From the NCBI GenBank assembly GCA_964401615.1, contig CAYNZF010000018.1, positions 1 through 30,078 of the forward strand: a stretch of DNA of 30,078 nucleotides, given 5' to 3'. Under the pieces are notes generated by a model that was not told the DNA's origin, did not search any database, and was given only the letters and a program-made list of their open reading frames with translations. The stretch is from JAXGQD01 sp964401615. Its GTDB lineage: Bacteria > Bacillota > Clostridia > Saccharofermentanales > Fastidiosipilaceae. A program made the translations under genes and the position numbers. This document shows, piece by piece, positions 23,600 through 30,078 of the stretch. Every line of letters begins with the position of its first letter. Position 1 is the first letter of the stretch.

Positions 23600-24052
23600 T
23601 CAAAGTGAAATGCGGTAAGTGGTCCAATCCGACAGCGCTTCGGCCCCTTGTTTTTCATAGAAGTCGATGGCGGCTTGATTCCAATCCAGACAAGCCCACT
23701 CCATGCGGCCGTAGCTGCGTGTTTGAGCAATTTTTTTGATGTGTAAGAAGAAGGCCCGACCATAGCCCTGCTGCCGGTGGGCCGGTTGAATGTAGAGATC
23801 TTCCAGATAGAGACCGCTTCTTCCTAAAAAGGTCGAAAAACTCGTAAAAAAGAGTGCGTAACCGATAATCTGTCCATCCAGCTCAGCGAGTTGGACTTCT
23901 GCCGCCTGCCGCTCAAAAAGCCACTCTTTCAGAAGCTCTTCGTTTGCGATGACCGCAGCAGAAAGCCCCTCAAAGTTCGCGAGCTCGTGGATGAGCTGCA
24001 GAATCATTGAGCTGTCGTTTATGGTCGCCGGACGGAAATTCAACTGGGGCAT
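23600..24052 (-). CDS. GNAT acetyltransferase resembling diamine (SSAT-type) acetyltransferases
   Basis: N-acetyltransferase of 150 residues. FRPATINDSSMILQLIHELANFEGL at the N-terminus resembles the [22 protein letters not shown] start of spermidine/spermine acetyltransferase. LYLEDLYIQPAHRQQGYGRAFFLHI holds the acetyl-CoA loop (QQGYGR). The C-terminal WNQAAIDFYEKQGAEALSDWTTYRI matches the same group. Polyamines or other amines are likely acceptors. The start is ATG 24052 with GAGAGGA upstream. It is divergent from the peroxiredoxin gene. Confidence 0.87.
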   Translation of the reverse strand: MPQLNFRPATINDSSMILQLIHELANFEGLSAAVIANEELLKEWLFERQAAEVQLAELDGQIIGYALFFTSFSTFLGRSGLYLEDLYIQPAHRQQGYGRAFFLHIKKIAQTRSYGRMEWACLDWNQAAIDFYEKQGAEALSDWTTYRISL

Positions 24053-24149
24053 GACTTGATCCTCTCAATCTTTGCATTGGGCTGTTGTTTATCTGCGATG
24101 GCTTAAAATTTATTATACTGAAGATATTAAATTCAAGGAGGACATTTCA

Positions 24150-24617
24150 ATGGCAGAATGGTTAGAGGCAGGTACAAAGGCACCGGACTTCACACTGGCA
24201 GACATGGACGGGAAAGAACACTCACTTAGCGAATACAGGGGCCAAACCGTGGTTTTGTACTTTTATCCCAAAGACATGACCCCGGGCTGCACGACCCAGG
24301 CCTGCTCATTTCGTGACTACAACAAGGATTTTGCCCAACTCAACGCAGTCGTGATTGGTGTAAGTGCAGACGCAGGGGAAAGCCACCGCAAGTTTTCAGA
24401 AAAGCACGGGCTCAATTTTCTGCTGCTTTCTGATCCTGAGCACCGTGTTCTGGAAAGCTATGGTGCCTGGCGCGAGAAAAATCTTTACGGAAAAGTCAGT
24501 TTGGGAATCGTTCGCTCTACGTATATCATCGGTCCTGATGGGATCATTCAAAAAGTCTACAAAAAGGCGAGCGCCGCCACCAATGCTGAGGATGTACTAA
24601 AACTGCTGAAAGCCTAA
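24150..24617 (+). CDS. bcp: Thiol peroxidase, Bcp/PrxQ-type peroxiredoxin
   Basis: Cytoplasmic peroxiredoxin of 155 residues that reduces hydroperoxides using thioredoxin. The active-site motif is PKDMTPGCTTQACSF, with peroxidatic C47 and resolving C52 five residues later, as in the atypical 2-Cys PrxQ class. APDFTLADMDGKEHSLSEYRG and the later YGKVSLGIVRSTYIIG are typical. I chose ATG 24150, which has AAGGAGGAC upstream; a frame from 24072 has no ribosome binding site. It is monocistronic and convergent with the lipoate ligase gene. No OxyR/PerR site was recognised. Confidence 0.95.
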   Translation: MAEWLEAGTKAPDFTLADMDGKEHSLSEYRGQTVVLYFYPKDMTPGCTTQACSFRDYNKDFAQLNAVVIGVSADAGESHRKFSEKHGLNFLLLSDPEHRVLESYGAWREKNLYGKVSLGIVRSTYIIGPDGIIQKVYKKASAATNAEDVLKLLKA

Positions 24618-24664
24618 GAACAAAGCATATTTTGTTAAAGAAAACCCGCCCCCGCTGCTCGCTC

Positions 24665-25651
24665 TCAGTTTATGAGCAGGTGGATAAACTGTTCCTGCGC
24701 CAAATTATTAAAATAATCACTGATCTTGATGCCTGACAAAGCCTTCGTGATTTCTATGGCATCCAGGCGTTTTCCGACCAGGGCTTTTTGTAAATCGGAC
24801 TTGTCTCCGTTGCCGAAGTAATCGCCGAAAACATCAAATGACGTAATCAGACCTTTTTCCAAATTGAGGTGCAGCTCCAGTTTTCCACAGCCTTCGAAGC
24901 GCCGTTCTTTAACGATACTGAACTGCTGTGAGCTACCGTAATTCCAATCCCACTGTCCGTAGCGTTCAGCCTGAATTTCTTTCGTCCGCGCGATATCTGC
25001 AGCGGTCCATGTGTATTTCGTAAAAGTTTGTCCCTCATACATATTTTCCACAAGCAGGCGCTTGAAAACATCCAAAGGCACCGCCTCGTGCATGTATGAC
25101 TGTATATTGGTCACACGGCTGCGCACTGATTTGATTCCTTTCGCAGCCATTTTGTCCTGCGAAGGGGCCAGGGCCCGGCTCACCGCGTCCATGTCAGCAC
25201 TGTACAGGATTGTGCCATGATGCATGATCCGTCCTTGCTTGATGTACTGAGCATTCCCGGAGAATTTTTTCCCATCGACCGTCATGTCATTTCGCCCGCT
25301 GATTTCAGCCGGAACACCCAATTTATTCAAGGCAGCCACCACAGGCCTGCAAAACTTCGCGAAATCGAAGCCGTCTCCCGTGTTGTCCGCGATGATCGTG
25401 TAATTCAAATTACCGAGATCGTGATAAACCGCACCGCCACCCGAAAGTCTTCTGACCACCGCGACCTGATGTTCTTCAACATACGCCCGGTTGATTTCGG
25501 CAAAAGTATTCTGGTGTTTTCCAACGATGATCGCGTTGGCGTTTTGCCAAAGCATCAAGTATTCCTGTGAACGGTCCATCTCGTCGAAAACATATTGTTC
25601 GAGAGCAAGGTTGAAGTGGGGGTCGTTTGAGTTGGATTCCAAATAAATCAT
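24665..25651 (-). CDS. lplA: Lipoate-protein ligase A
   Basis: Ligase of 328 residues that activates lipoate with ATP and attaches it to E2 or GcvH proteins. The catalytic domain has VVRRLSGGGAVYHDLGNLNYTII, the GRNDMTVDGKKFSGNAQY loop with the conserved Lys, and MHHGTILYSADMD. The C-terminal accessory domain (about 245-328) is present, as in single-chain LplA. The start is ATG 25651 with AAAGGA upstream and an extended -10 promoter 38 bases away. It stands alone; no lipoyl-dependent complex lies in the window. Confidence 0.94.
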   Translation of the reverse strand: MIYLESNSNDPHFNLALEQYVFDEMDRSQEYLMLWQNANAIIVGKHQNTFAEINRAYVEEHQVAVVRRLSGGGAVYHDLGNLNYTIIADNTGDGFDFAKFCRPVVAALNKLGVPAEISGRNDMTVDGKKFSGNAQYIKQGRIMHHGTILYSADMDAVSRALAPSQDKMAAKGIKSVRSRVTNIQSYMHEAVPLDVFKRLLVENMYEGQTFTKYTWTAADIARTKEIQAERYGQWDWNYGSSQQFSIVKERRFEGCGKLELHLNLEKGLITSFDVFGDYFGNGDKSDLQKALVGKRLDAIEITKALSGIKISDYFNNLAQEQFIHLLIN

Positions 25652-25688
25652 GCGTGTGTCCTTTCACTGTTTCCCCAAAAGTGGATTC

Positions 25689-25697
25689 ATTATAGCA
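25689..25697 (-). promoter_or_regulatory. Extended -10 promoter of lplA
   Basis: On the minus strand TGC-TATAAT (25697-25689) is a perfect extended -10 element, giving a start near 25682 and a leader of about 30 bases. The -35 region is poor, which is normal for extended -10 promoters. Confidence 0.6.
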
Positions 25698-25766
25698 TGC
25701 TCACTTTCTTTGAAAGACGCGTGCTGAGCGGCTGCTTTCGGAACATAGCCTGGGTGACTTTGTGCA

Positions 25767-25820
25767 ATTTTCAATCAAGACATAAAAGAGCGCCCGGAGG
25801 CGCTCAAGTAAATTGAAAAT
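25767..25820 (-). terminator. Terminator of glmM nested in an outer inverted repeat
   Basis: The inner stem GAGCGCC (25788-25794), loop CGGA, GGCGCTC (25799-25805) is followed on the minus strand by TTTTATG, as expected for glmM. An outer pair ATTTTCAAT (25767-25775) and ATTGAAAAT (25812-25820) encloses it, so a longer structure can form. Confidence 0.75.
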
Positions 25821-25874
25821 ATTCAGCTGATTTTTCGGCCACAAAAGCACAGCGAAATGGCTCGAGTTTGTGAA

Positions 25875-27260
25875 TTAAGCCTGATGGCCTTGTGCTTTGA
25901 TCACGTCGATGACCTCTGCGACATAGGCTTCACAGAGTTCCTTGCTCGCGGCTTCCACCATAACCCGAATCAGCGGCTCGGTGCCGGACTCTCGGACCAG
26001 AATGCGCCCGCTGTTGCCCAATTTATTTTCAACAGCTTTGACGGCCGCTTGCACCTCCGGATCGTTCTGGGCCTCCGGCTTACTCTTGACCCTGATATTG
26101 ACCAGGTGTTGAGGGAATATTTTCACAGGCTCAGCCAGCTTGCTCAAGCTCTGTTTTTTAGCCAGCATGACTTCCATGATTTTCAACGAAGTCAAAATTC
26201 CATCGCCTGTCGTGGCGTACTTGCTGAAAATGATGTGCCCGGACTGTTCTCCGCCGATACGGTTGTCATTTTCAACCATGTTTTGATAAACATACTTGTC
26301 ACCGACCGCTGTTTTGGCATAGTCGATTCCCACTTCATCCAGCGCCTTATAGAGGCCGAAATTCGACATCACCGTGGTCACGATGGTGTTGTTTTTCAGC
26401 TTCCCGCGTTCCTTCATATATCGCCCGTAAATGTAGAGCGTCAAGTCCCCGTCAATCACTCTGCCCTTCTCATCCACCGCCAGACAGCGATCCGCGTCCC
26501 CATCATAGGCAAAACCGACATCGAGTTTGTGTTCCAGGACAAAGCGCTGCATCACGTCGATGTGCGTGGATCCCGAGTTGACATTGATGTTGAGGCCATC
26601 GGGTTCATTGTTGATGACAAATGTTTTCGCGCCCAAAGCATCGAAAACAGATTTGGCGATGTTCCACGCAGCGCCGTTGGCACAGTCCAGACCGACGCGC
26701 AGGCCTTTGAATGAATAAGCCGCCAGTGAAATCAAATAGCCGATGTAGCGATTGCGTCCGGCCACGTAGTCGATCGTCCGCCCGATGTTTTCCTTATGCG
26801 CCAGGGGCAGCTCGGTCGCTCCGGGTAAAATTCGCGAAAAGTCACCATCCAGATAATCCTCGACCAGAGAGATCAATTCCTCATCCATTTTTTCGCCGTT
26901 TTCGTTGAGCAGTTTGATGCCGTTGTCATAGTAGGGGTTGTGGCTGGCTGTGATCATGATGCCGCAGCTGATGTCATCCGAAGTGCGTGAGACGTATGAA
27001 ACCGATGGAGTCGTCGTGACGTGCAGCTCGTAAGCGTCCGCACCGCTGGCGGTCAAGCCGGCGACCAGGGCTGACTCAAACATGTAGCTTGATCTGCGGG
27101 TGTCTTTTCCAATCAGGATCTTGGCATGTTCTCCGGCCGGCAGTTTACTTTGTTGATTATAGTACCATCCTAAGAAACGGCCGATTTTGAAAGCATGTTC
27201 CACGGTCAGGTTTTCATTGGCTTCACCACGGAAGCCATCAGTGCCGAAATATTTACCCAT
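25875..27260 (-). CDS. glmM: Phosphoglucosamine mutase
   Basis: Phosphohexomutase of 461 residues that converts glucosamine-6-phosphate to glucosamine-1-phosphate for UDP-GlcNAc synthesis. The four active-site loops are visible: the phosphoserine loop TASHNP (S106), metal-binding DGDADR, sugar-binding GEQSGHI and phosphate-binding RESGTEPLIRVM. The start MGKYFGTDGFRG is the GlmM type. The ATG directly follows the TGA of the beta-helix gene (no bases between), so translation is coupled. PgcA- or AlgC-like mutases are less likely given the start and the neighbour. Confidence 0.93.
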   Translation of the reverse strand: MGKYFGTDGFRGEANENLTVEHAFKIGRFLGWYYNQQSKLPAGEHAKILIGKDTRRSSYMFESALVAGLTASGADAYELHVTTTPSVSYVSRTSDDISCGIMITASHNPYYDNGIKLLNENGEKMDEELISLVEDYLDGDFSRILPGATELPLAHKENIGRTIDYVAGRNRYIGYLISLAAYSFKGLRVGLDCANGAAWNIAKSVFDALGAKTFVINNEPDGLNINVNSGSTHIDVMQRFVLEHKLDVGFAYDGDADRCLAVDEKGRVIDGDLTLYIYGRYMKERGKLKNNTIVTTVMSNFGLYKALDEVGIDYAKTAVGDKYVYQNMVENDNRIGGEQSGHIIFSKYATTGDGILTSLKIMEVMLAKKQSLSKLAEPVKIFPQHLVNIRVKSKPEAQNDPEVQAAVKAVENKLGNSGRILVRESGTEPLIRVMVEAASKELCEAYVAEVIDVIKAQGHQA

Positions 27261-27947
27261 TCATTTTTTCTCCTTTATGATCACCTTGCCGCCGGTTTTG
27301 AAGATGCTGTTTTCAGGCACGATTCCCCGAACCAGGCTAAGGGGATATATATTTGTATAAGAACCGACAACAGTACCCGGATTGAGCACGGAGTTACAGC
27401 CCACTTCAACGTGATCACCCAGAATCGCGCCGAATTTTTTTCGATGCGTTTCGATGTACTGCTTGCTTTTATCTTCATCATAAAAATTTCTAATGACCAC
27501 CGGAGAGCTGTCACTCTTAACATTAGAAGTGATGGAACCCGCGCCCATGTGGGACTTGAATCCCAAAATCGAATCTCCGACATAATTATAATGAGGAACC
27601 TGCACATTGTCGAAGAGGATCACATTTTTAAGTTCCGTCGAATTACCAACGACACAATGATCTCCGACCAGAGCGCTCTCACGAATAAAGGCACCATGTC
27701 TGACCTCCGTGTGTTCACCGATGATGCAAGGCGAGCCGATAAAGGCAGTAGGAGCGATTTTAGCGGATTTTGCGATCCAGATATGCTCGCCGGGATTATC
27801 GTAAAGCTCGGGGTCGAGCGTCGGGCCAAGGTCCAAAATGAGCTGCTTGATGCCGGACAAAGCCTCCCAGGGATAGGTGAATGTTTGCAGAAAAGCGCCG
27901 GCTCTGCTGTGGCTTAAATCAAAGAGATCCATCGTCGTGATTTTCAT
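27261..27947 (-). CDS. Left-handed beta-helix protein like the GlmU acetyltransferase domain
   Basis: Protein of 228 residues made mostly of hexapeptide repeats (IAKSAKIAPTAFIGSPCIIG, VRHGAFIRESALVGDHCVVG). It lacks the GlmU uridylyltransferase domain. VPHYNYVGDSILG with H119 matches the catalytic His segment of GlmU's C-terminal domain (PHLNYVGD), and GAGSIT and KFGAILGDHVEVGCNSVLNPG also fit it. Because it is fused head-to-tail with glmM, it may acetylate glucosamine-1-phosphate or control that step. Databases often call such proteins UDP-GlcNAc pyrophosphorylase, but no nucleotidyl-transfer domain is present. I chose ATG 27947, which has AGGAG upstream and an extended -10 promoter nearby. 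Confidence 0.8.
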   Translation of the reverse strand: MKITTMDLFDLSHSRAGAFLQTFTYPWEALSGIKQLILDLGPTLDPELYDNPGEHIWIAKSAKIAPTAFIGSPCIIGEHTEVRHGAFIRESALVGDHCVVGNSTELKNVILFDNVQVPHYNYVGDSILGFKSHMGAGSITSNVKSDSSPVVIRNFYDEDKSKQYIETHRKKFGAILGDHVEVGCNSVLNPGTVVGSYTNIYPLSLVRGIVPENSIFKTGGKVIIKEKK

Positions 27948-27975
27948 CTGTTTGTCTCCTAAAAATTTCTTGACA

Positions 27976-27984
27976 ATTTTAGCA
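27976..27984 (-). promoter_or_regulatory. Extended -10 promoter of the beta-helix/glmM operon
   Basis: On the minus strand TGC-TAAAAT (27984-27976) puts the start near 27969, 22 bases before the chosen ATG at 27947. This also argues against the longer reading frame beginning at 28004. A TCAGCTGA palindrome lies about 30 bases upstream. Confidence 0.5.
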
Positions 27985-28029
27985 CTTTTCTGTGAGATAT
28001 TCATCCATCAGCTGAATTTTTTATGGCAA

Positions 28030-28058
28030 AACCGGGCCTGTGTTACTCAGACCCGGTT
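28030..28058 (-). terminator. Terminator of the ferritin-like gene
   Basis: AACCGGG (28030-28036) pairs with CCCGGTT (28052-28058), with a further CTG/CAG inside after one mismatch. On the minus strand it is followed by TTG after CCCGGTT. It lies 51 bases past the ferritin-like stop. An outer 10-bp pair, TCAGCTGAAT (28008-28017) and ATTCAGCTGA (28071-28080), encloses it. Confidence 0.7.
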
Positions 28059-28108
28059 CTGAAGTCGCTCATTCAGCTGAGCTTAAAAAATGCGGCTTTT
28101 ATGTGGTT

Positions 28109-28558
28109 TTATTTCCAGTGATATCTTTCTTCTGTATAGATCTTATAAAGTTCGTCAATCACTTCAATGTGGTATTCTTCTTGTTTGAGAAGCAAATCCA
28201 AAAGGTTCTTTTCACCCTGTACCTGACTTGCCTCCAGCATTTTCTGGTAGTGCATGACGAGCTCACTCTCCATTTCATGAGCTTGATGATAAAGAGCCTT
28301 GTGATCAATATCCTCTGCTTCAAACTCATAAGCCTTCAAGTAATCAAAGGCATGAGGCCGCGGGGTCAAGTCCTCCATCTTTTCAGTTCCAACAATGTGC
28401 TCAGCTCGAATATCAATCAAATGCAGATGTTCTTTTTGATCATCCGCCAGTTTTTCCATGACCATTTTTAAGCTTGGGTTGACTACGTTTTCTGATAACT
28501 CTCGATAAAACTTCTCAAGTTTCATTTCCAAATCTCTTACTTGATCATACGTGTCCAT
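28109..28558 (-). CDS. Ferritin-like (rubrerythrin-type) diiron protein
   Basis: All-helical protein of 149 residues. Four helices carry the spaced acidic and His residues of a diiron site: MKLEKFYRELSE, DDQKEHLHLID (ExxH), AHEMESELVMHYQKML and KQEEYHIEVIDELYK (ExxH). The chain has no cysteine, so there is no rubredoxin domain as in classical rubrerythrin. Possible roles are peroxide reduction, iron handling or NO/O2 detoxification. I chose ATG 28558, which has AGGAGG 6 bases upstream; a TTG frame from 28582 reads through that site. Its promoter carries the same FNR box as hcp. It is monocistronic, with its own terminator. The fold is likely; the exact reaction is unknown. Confidence 0.75.
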   Translation of the reverse strand: MDTYDQVRDLEMKLEKFYRELSENVVNPSLKMVMEKLADDQKEHLHLIDIRAEHIVGTEKMEDLTPRPHAFDYLKAYEFEAEDIDHKALYHQAHEMESELVMHYQKMLEASQVQGEKNLLDLLLKQEEYHIEVIDELYKIYTEERYHWK

Positions 28559-28677
28559 GATTGGCCTCCTGTGTGTATGCAAACCAAATGCCTATCTGAC
28601 ATTCCTTTCAATATCCCGGCAAAACGATATTTCTGCTCTCAAGCACTTCTCTGCGACACAAACCAGTTGGTACTTAA

Positions 28678-28740
28678 ATGATAGTCAATAATGTGAAAAA
28701 AAACAAATAATTTTTGTGATTTGATTGATTACAATCAATC
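28678..28740 (-). promoter_or_regulatory. FNR box and promoter of the ferritin-like gene
   Basis: TTGATTACAATCAA at 28725-28738 is a full FNR consensus; its arms extend to 8 bp (GATTGATT/AATCAATC, 28723-28740). On the minus strand TTGTTT (28706-28701) and TATCAT (28683-28678) are 17 bases apart and form a plausible promoter with a start near 28671. The box centre is then near -60, the class I activator position. The 17 bases 28724-28740 are identical to 4120-4136 before hcp. Confidence 0.72.
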
Positions 28741-28777
28741 TAAGACAGAATGATTGCCTGAATATATTCGGATTTCC

Positions 28778-29707
28778 TCACATCCGACGGAGAATGACAC
28801 GTTTTTCCAGTTGTTTCACTAAGTCCAATAAGGGCGCTTTGGTCCCAGCAGTCGTCACCGCAGCTGCACCGGCCGCAATCGCAAGGCTCGTGCTCTGCTC
28901 CATGGAATACGTCTGCTCTTTTGCAAAAGCCAACGCAGCCATCATGCAGTCACCTGCACCAACGGTTGACAGCGCATGGACGTCTAAACCTTCCGCACGC
29001 AGACAGTTTTCTTTACTCACAAAGAGCGCGCCTTCGTCACCCATCGATAGGGCCACGAATCCAACACCCCCCTCCAGCAGCTTAAAACACAAGCTCTGTA
29101 ATTCACTCAGATCGGCTTCCAGCGCCTGACCAAACAGCTCCGTCAATTCTTCGCGATTGGGTTTGATCAATTCCGGAGCAGCCTCCAAAGCTGCGCGCAG
29201 CACTTCACCATCTGCATCAACAAAAACCTGTGCGCCTCGTTCATGCAAGGCTATCGTCAGATCCCTGTAGTATGTCACCGGGAGATTGGACGGAATGCTG
29301 CCCGAGAGAACGAATATCGCCTCCTCGTTGGCCAAACTAAGTAACTTTTCGCGCAATTCAGCCTCCTCTTCGAGACTGACCCTCAAGCCGGGCTCGTTGA
29401 GTTCCGTGATACCGCTGTCTCCTGCCAGTACTTTTAGATTTGTCCGGGTAGCGGCCTCAACCTGCACGAAGTCATGTGAGATGCCCAGGGCAGTCAGCTG
29501 TCTGCGCAGTTCCTCTCCGCTGCCGCCACCCAAAAAACCGGTCGCGAGGGAGTATCCGTTTAAAGCATGAATCATTTTCGAAACATTGATGCCTTTGCCA
29601 CCTGCATCGACGGTGAGATTATTGATGCGATTGAGTCCACCGACCCGCAAGCTGCTGATTTCCGCCGTTTTATCGAGTGCCGGATTGACGGTTACCGTGA
29701 TGATCAT
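28778..29707 (-). CDS. fruK: PfkB-family sugar-phosphate kinase (1-phosphofructokinase type)
   Basis: Ribokinase-superfamily kinase of 309 residues, 1-phosphofructokinase/tagatose-6-phosphate kinase group. It starts IITVTVNPALDKTAEI, as FruK does. PfkB motif 1 is DAGGKGINVSKMI (34-46), followed by KPNREELTELFG (182-193) and motif 2 STVGAGDCMMAALA (247-260) with catalytic D253. Ser is more common than Cys after GAGD. I chose ATG 29707 with AGGAGGAG upstream. No fructose PTS or FruR gene is adjacent within the window, so the substrate (fructose-1-phosphate, tagatose-6-phosphate or fructose-6-phosphate) is open. It is divergent from the malic enzyme gene. Confidence 0.85.
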   Translation of the reverse strand: MIITVTVNPALDKTAEISSLRVGGLNRINNLTVDAGGKGINVSKMIHALNGYSLATGFLGGGSGEELRRQLTALGISHDFVQVEAATRTNLKVLAGDSGITELNEPGLRVSLEEEAELREKLLSLANEEAIFVLSGSIPSNLPVTYYRDLTIALHERGAQVFVDADGEVLRAALEAAPELIKPNREELTELFGQALEADLSELQSLCFKLLEGGVGFVALSMGDEGALFVSKENCLRAEGLDVHALSTVGAGDCMMAALAFAKEQTYSMEQSTSLAIAAGAAAVTTAGTKAPLLDLVKQLEKRVILRRM

Positions 29708-29831
29708 CTTTTCTCCTCCTGTACGCAAAATCAGACTGAAAGCGGCCAACGCGCTTTTAAATCAGATTGTTGCATCAACTTTGAATTTTTGCCACAAAAT
29801 ATTCAATACACGCGATCCGGTCGTTTTTTCA

Positions 29832-29914
29832 AAAGTCACAATAAACTCTTTTTTTGCTTTTATTGAATTTTCTCTAGACATTTGTCATGGGAAAGCAGAT
29901 TGATTTGTGACTTT
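29832..29914. promoter_or_regulatory. Inverted pair AAAGTCACAA/TTGTGACTTT in the fruK-malic enzyme region
   Basis: AAAGTCACAA (29832-29841) and TTGTGACTTT (29905-29914) are perfect reverse complements 63 bases apart in the 296-base divergent region. A second, weaker pair is TTGAAT (29781-29786) and ATTCAA (29801-29806). These may be half-sites of one regulator acting on both genes. The rest of this region is AT-rich leader, with a TATAGT -10-like hexamer before the malic enzyme gene but no matching -35. Confidence 0.35.
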
Positions 29915-30003
29915 GCACTAGCGACAGGCTTCCCATTGGGGTGGGCTTTTGGTATAGTTTCATTAATGATCGTTTTATCTAAACGAAATTATAGGAGGCA
30001 AAT

Positions 30004-30078
30004 ATGGCAGATAATAACGCAATTGCAATTCAGAAGCATAAAGAGTGGAAAGGTAAGATTGAGGTCATCGCTACGGTA
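30004..30078 (+). CDS. Probable NAD(P)-dependent malic enzyme, 5' end only
   Basis: Only the first 25 codons are in the window: MADNNAIAIQKHKEWKGKIEVIATV. The AL-x-H-x-EWKGKIEV pattern is how bacterial malic enzymes (oxidative decarboxylation of malate to pyruvate) begin. A strong ribosome binding site, AGGAGG, lies 6 bases before the ATG. The assignment rests on this short N-terminus and needs the following sequence. Confidence 0.65.
   Translation, partial: MADNNAIAIQKHKEWKGKIEVIATV

Noticed and set aside
25857..26714. Plus-strand frame of 285 codons opposite glmM
   Set aside because: Mirror frame of a strongly conserved gene, rich in His and Phe as antisense frames often are; no domain recognised.
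27195..27917. Plus-strand frame of 240 codons opposite the beta-helix gene
   Set aside because: Antisense shadow; the minus-strand gene has hexapeptide repeats, ribosome binding site and promoter.
28008..28080. 73-base region as a tRNA or small RNA gene
   Set aside because: No cloverleaf arms, anticodon loop or TTC signature; a terminator hairpin inside an outer repeat explains it.

Overview
The window looks like part of the chromosome of a strictly anaerobic, fermentative Clostridia-class Firmicute. It is a draft or metagenome scaffold, because there is a run of 100 N at 7186-7285. The evidence is an electron-bifurcating-type [FeFe] hydrogenase operon (hydCBA), a second ferredoxin-rich [FeFe] hydrogenase, a hybrid cluster protein, an FNR-like regulator, an Rrf2 regulator, AGGAGG-type ribosome binding sites and an RsgI-type anti-sigma factor. 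I cannot name the genus.

Layout. 1-1.6 kb: a PIN-PhoH ATPase behind two tandem inverted repeats. 1.6-4.1 kb: hcp and a Crp/Fnr gene, read leftward from a promoter with a consensus FNR box. 4.2-6.6 kb: murE and a divergent LigB/DODA-type dioxygenase. 6.6-8.7 kb: an Rrf2 regulator, the assembly gap, a 5'-truncated ECF sigma gene, its RsgI-like anti-sigma gene, and an orphan fragment matching the 3' end of murE. 8.7-16.1 kb: the ferredoxin-rich hydrogenase, a thioredoxin-like protein, a YpfJ-type metallopeptidase and the hydCBA operon. 16.2-20.3 kb: a leftward cluster of a C39-like peptidase, an esterase, an ATP-grasp ligase and a GNAT acetyltransferase, interrupted by a broken DUF4143 gene and a 27-bp inverted repeat. 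20.5-23 kb: a polar amino acid ABC importer. 23-25.7 kb: PAP2 phosphatase, GNAT, peroxiredoxin and lipoate ligase. 25.9-28 kb: glmM with a GlmU-C-like beta-helix protein. 28.1-30.1 kb: a ferritin-like protein with a second FNR box, a PfkB sugar kinase and the start of a malic enzyme gene.

How it fits together. HydABC and the second hydrogenase would dispose of or take up reducing equivalents. Hcp, peroxiredoxin and the ferritin-like protein fit nitrosative or oxidative defence. The same 17-base FNR box lies upstream of hcp and of the ferritin-like gene, and the FNR-type regulator encoded behind hcp carries the cysteine pattern of an iron-sulfur sensor, so a small local regulon is a reasonable inference. 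murE, GlmM, the beta-helix protein and PAP2 all belong to cell-wall precursor metabolism.

Best candidates for something new: the two-gene FNR regulon, the C39/esterase/ATP-grasp/GNAT cluster with its disrupted middle, and the murE 3' relic behind the anti-sigma gene. No tRNA, rRNA, CRISPR array, intact transposase or prophage gene was seen. No stretch outside the N gap exceeds 300 bases without a gene.
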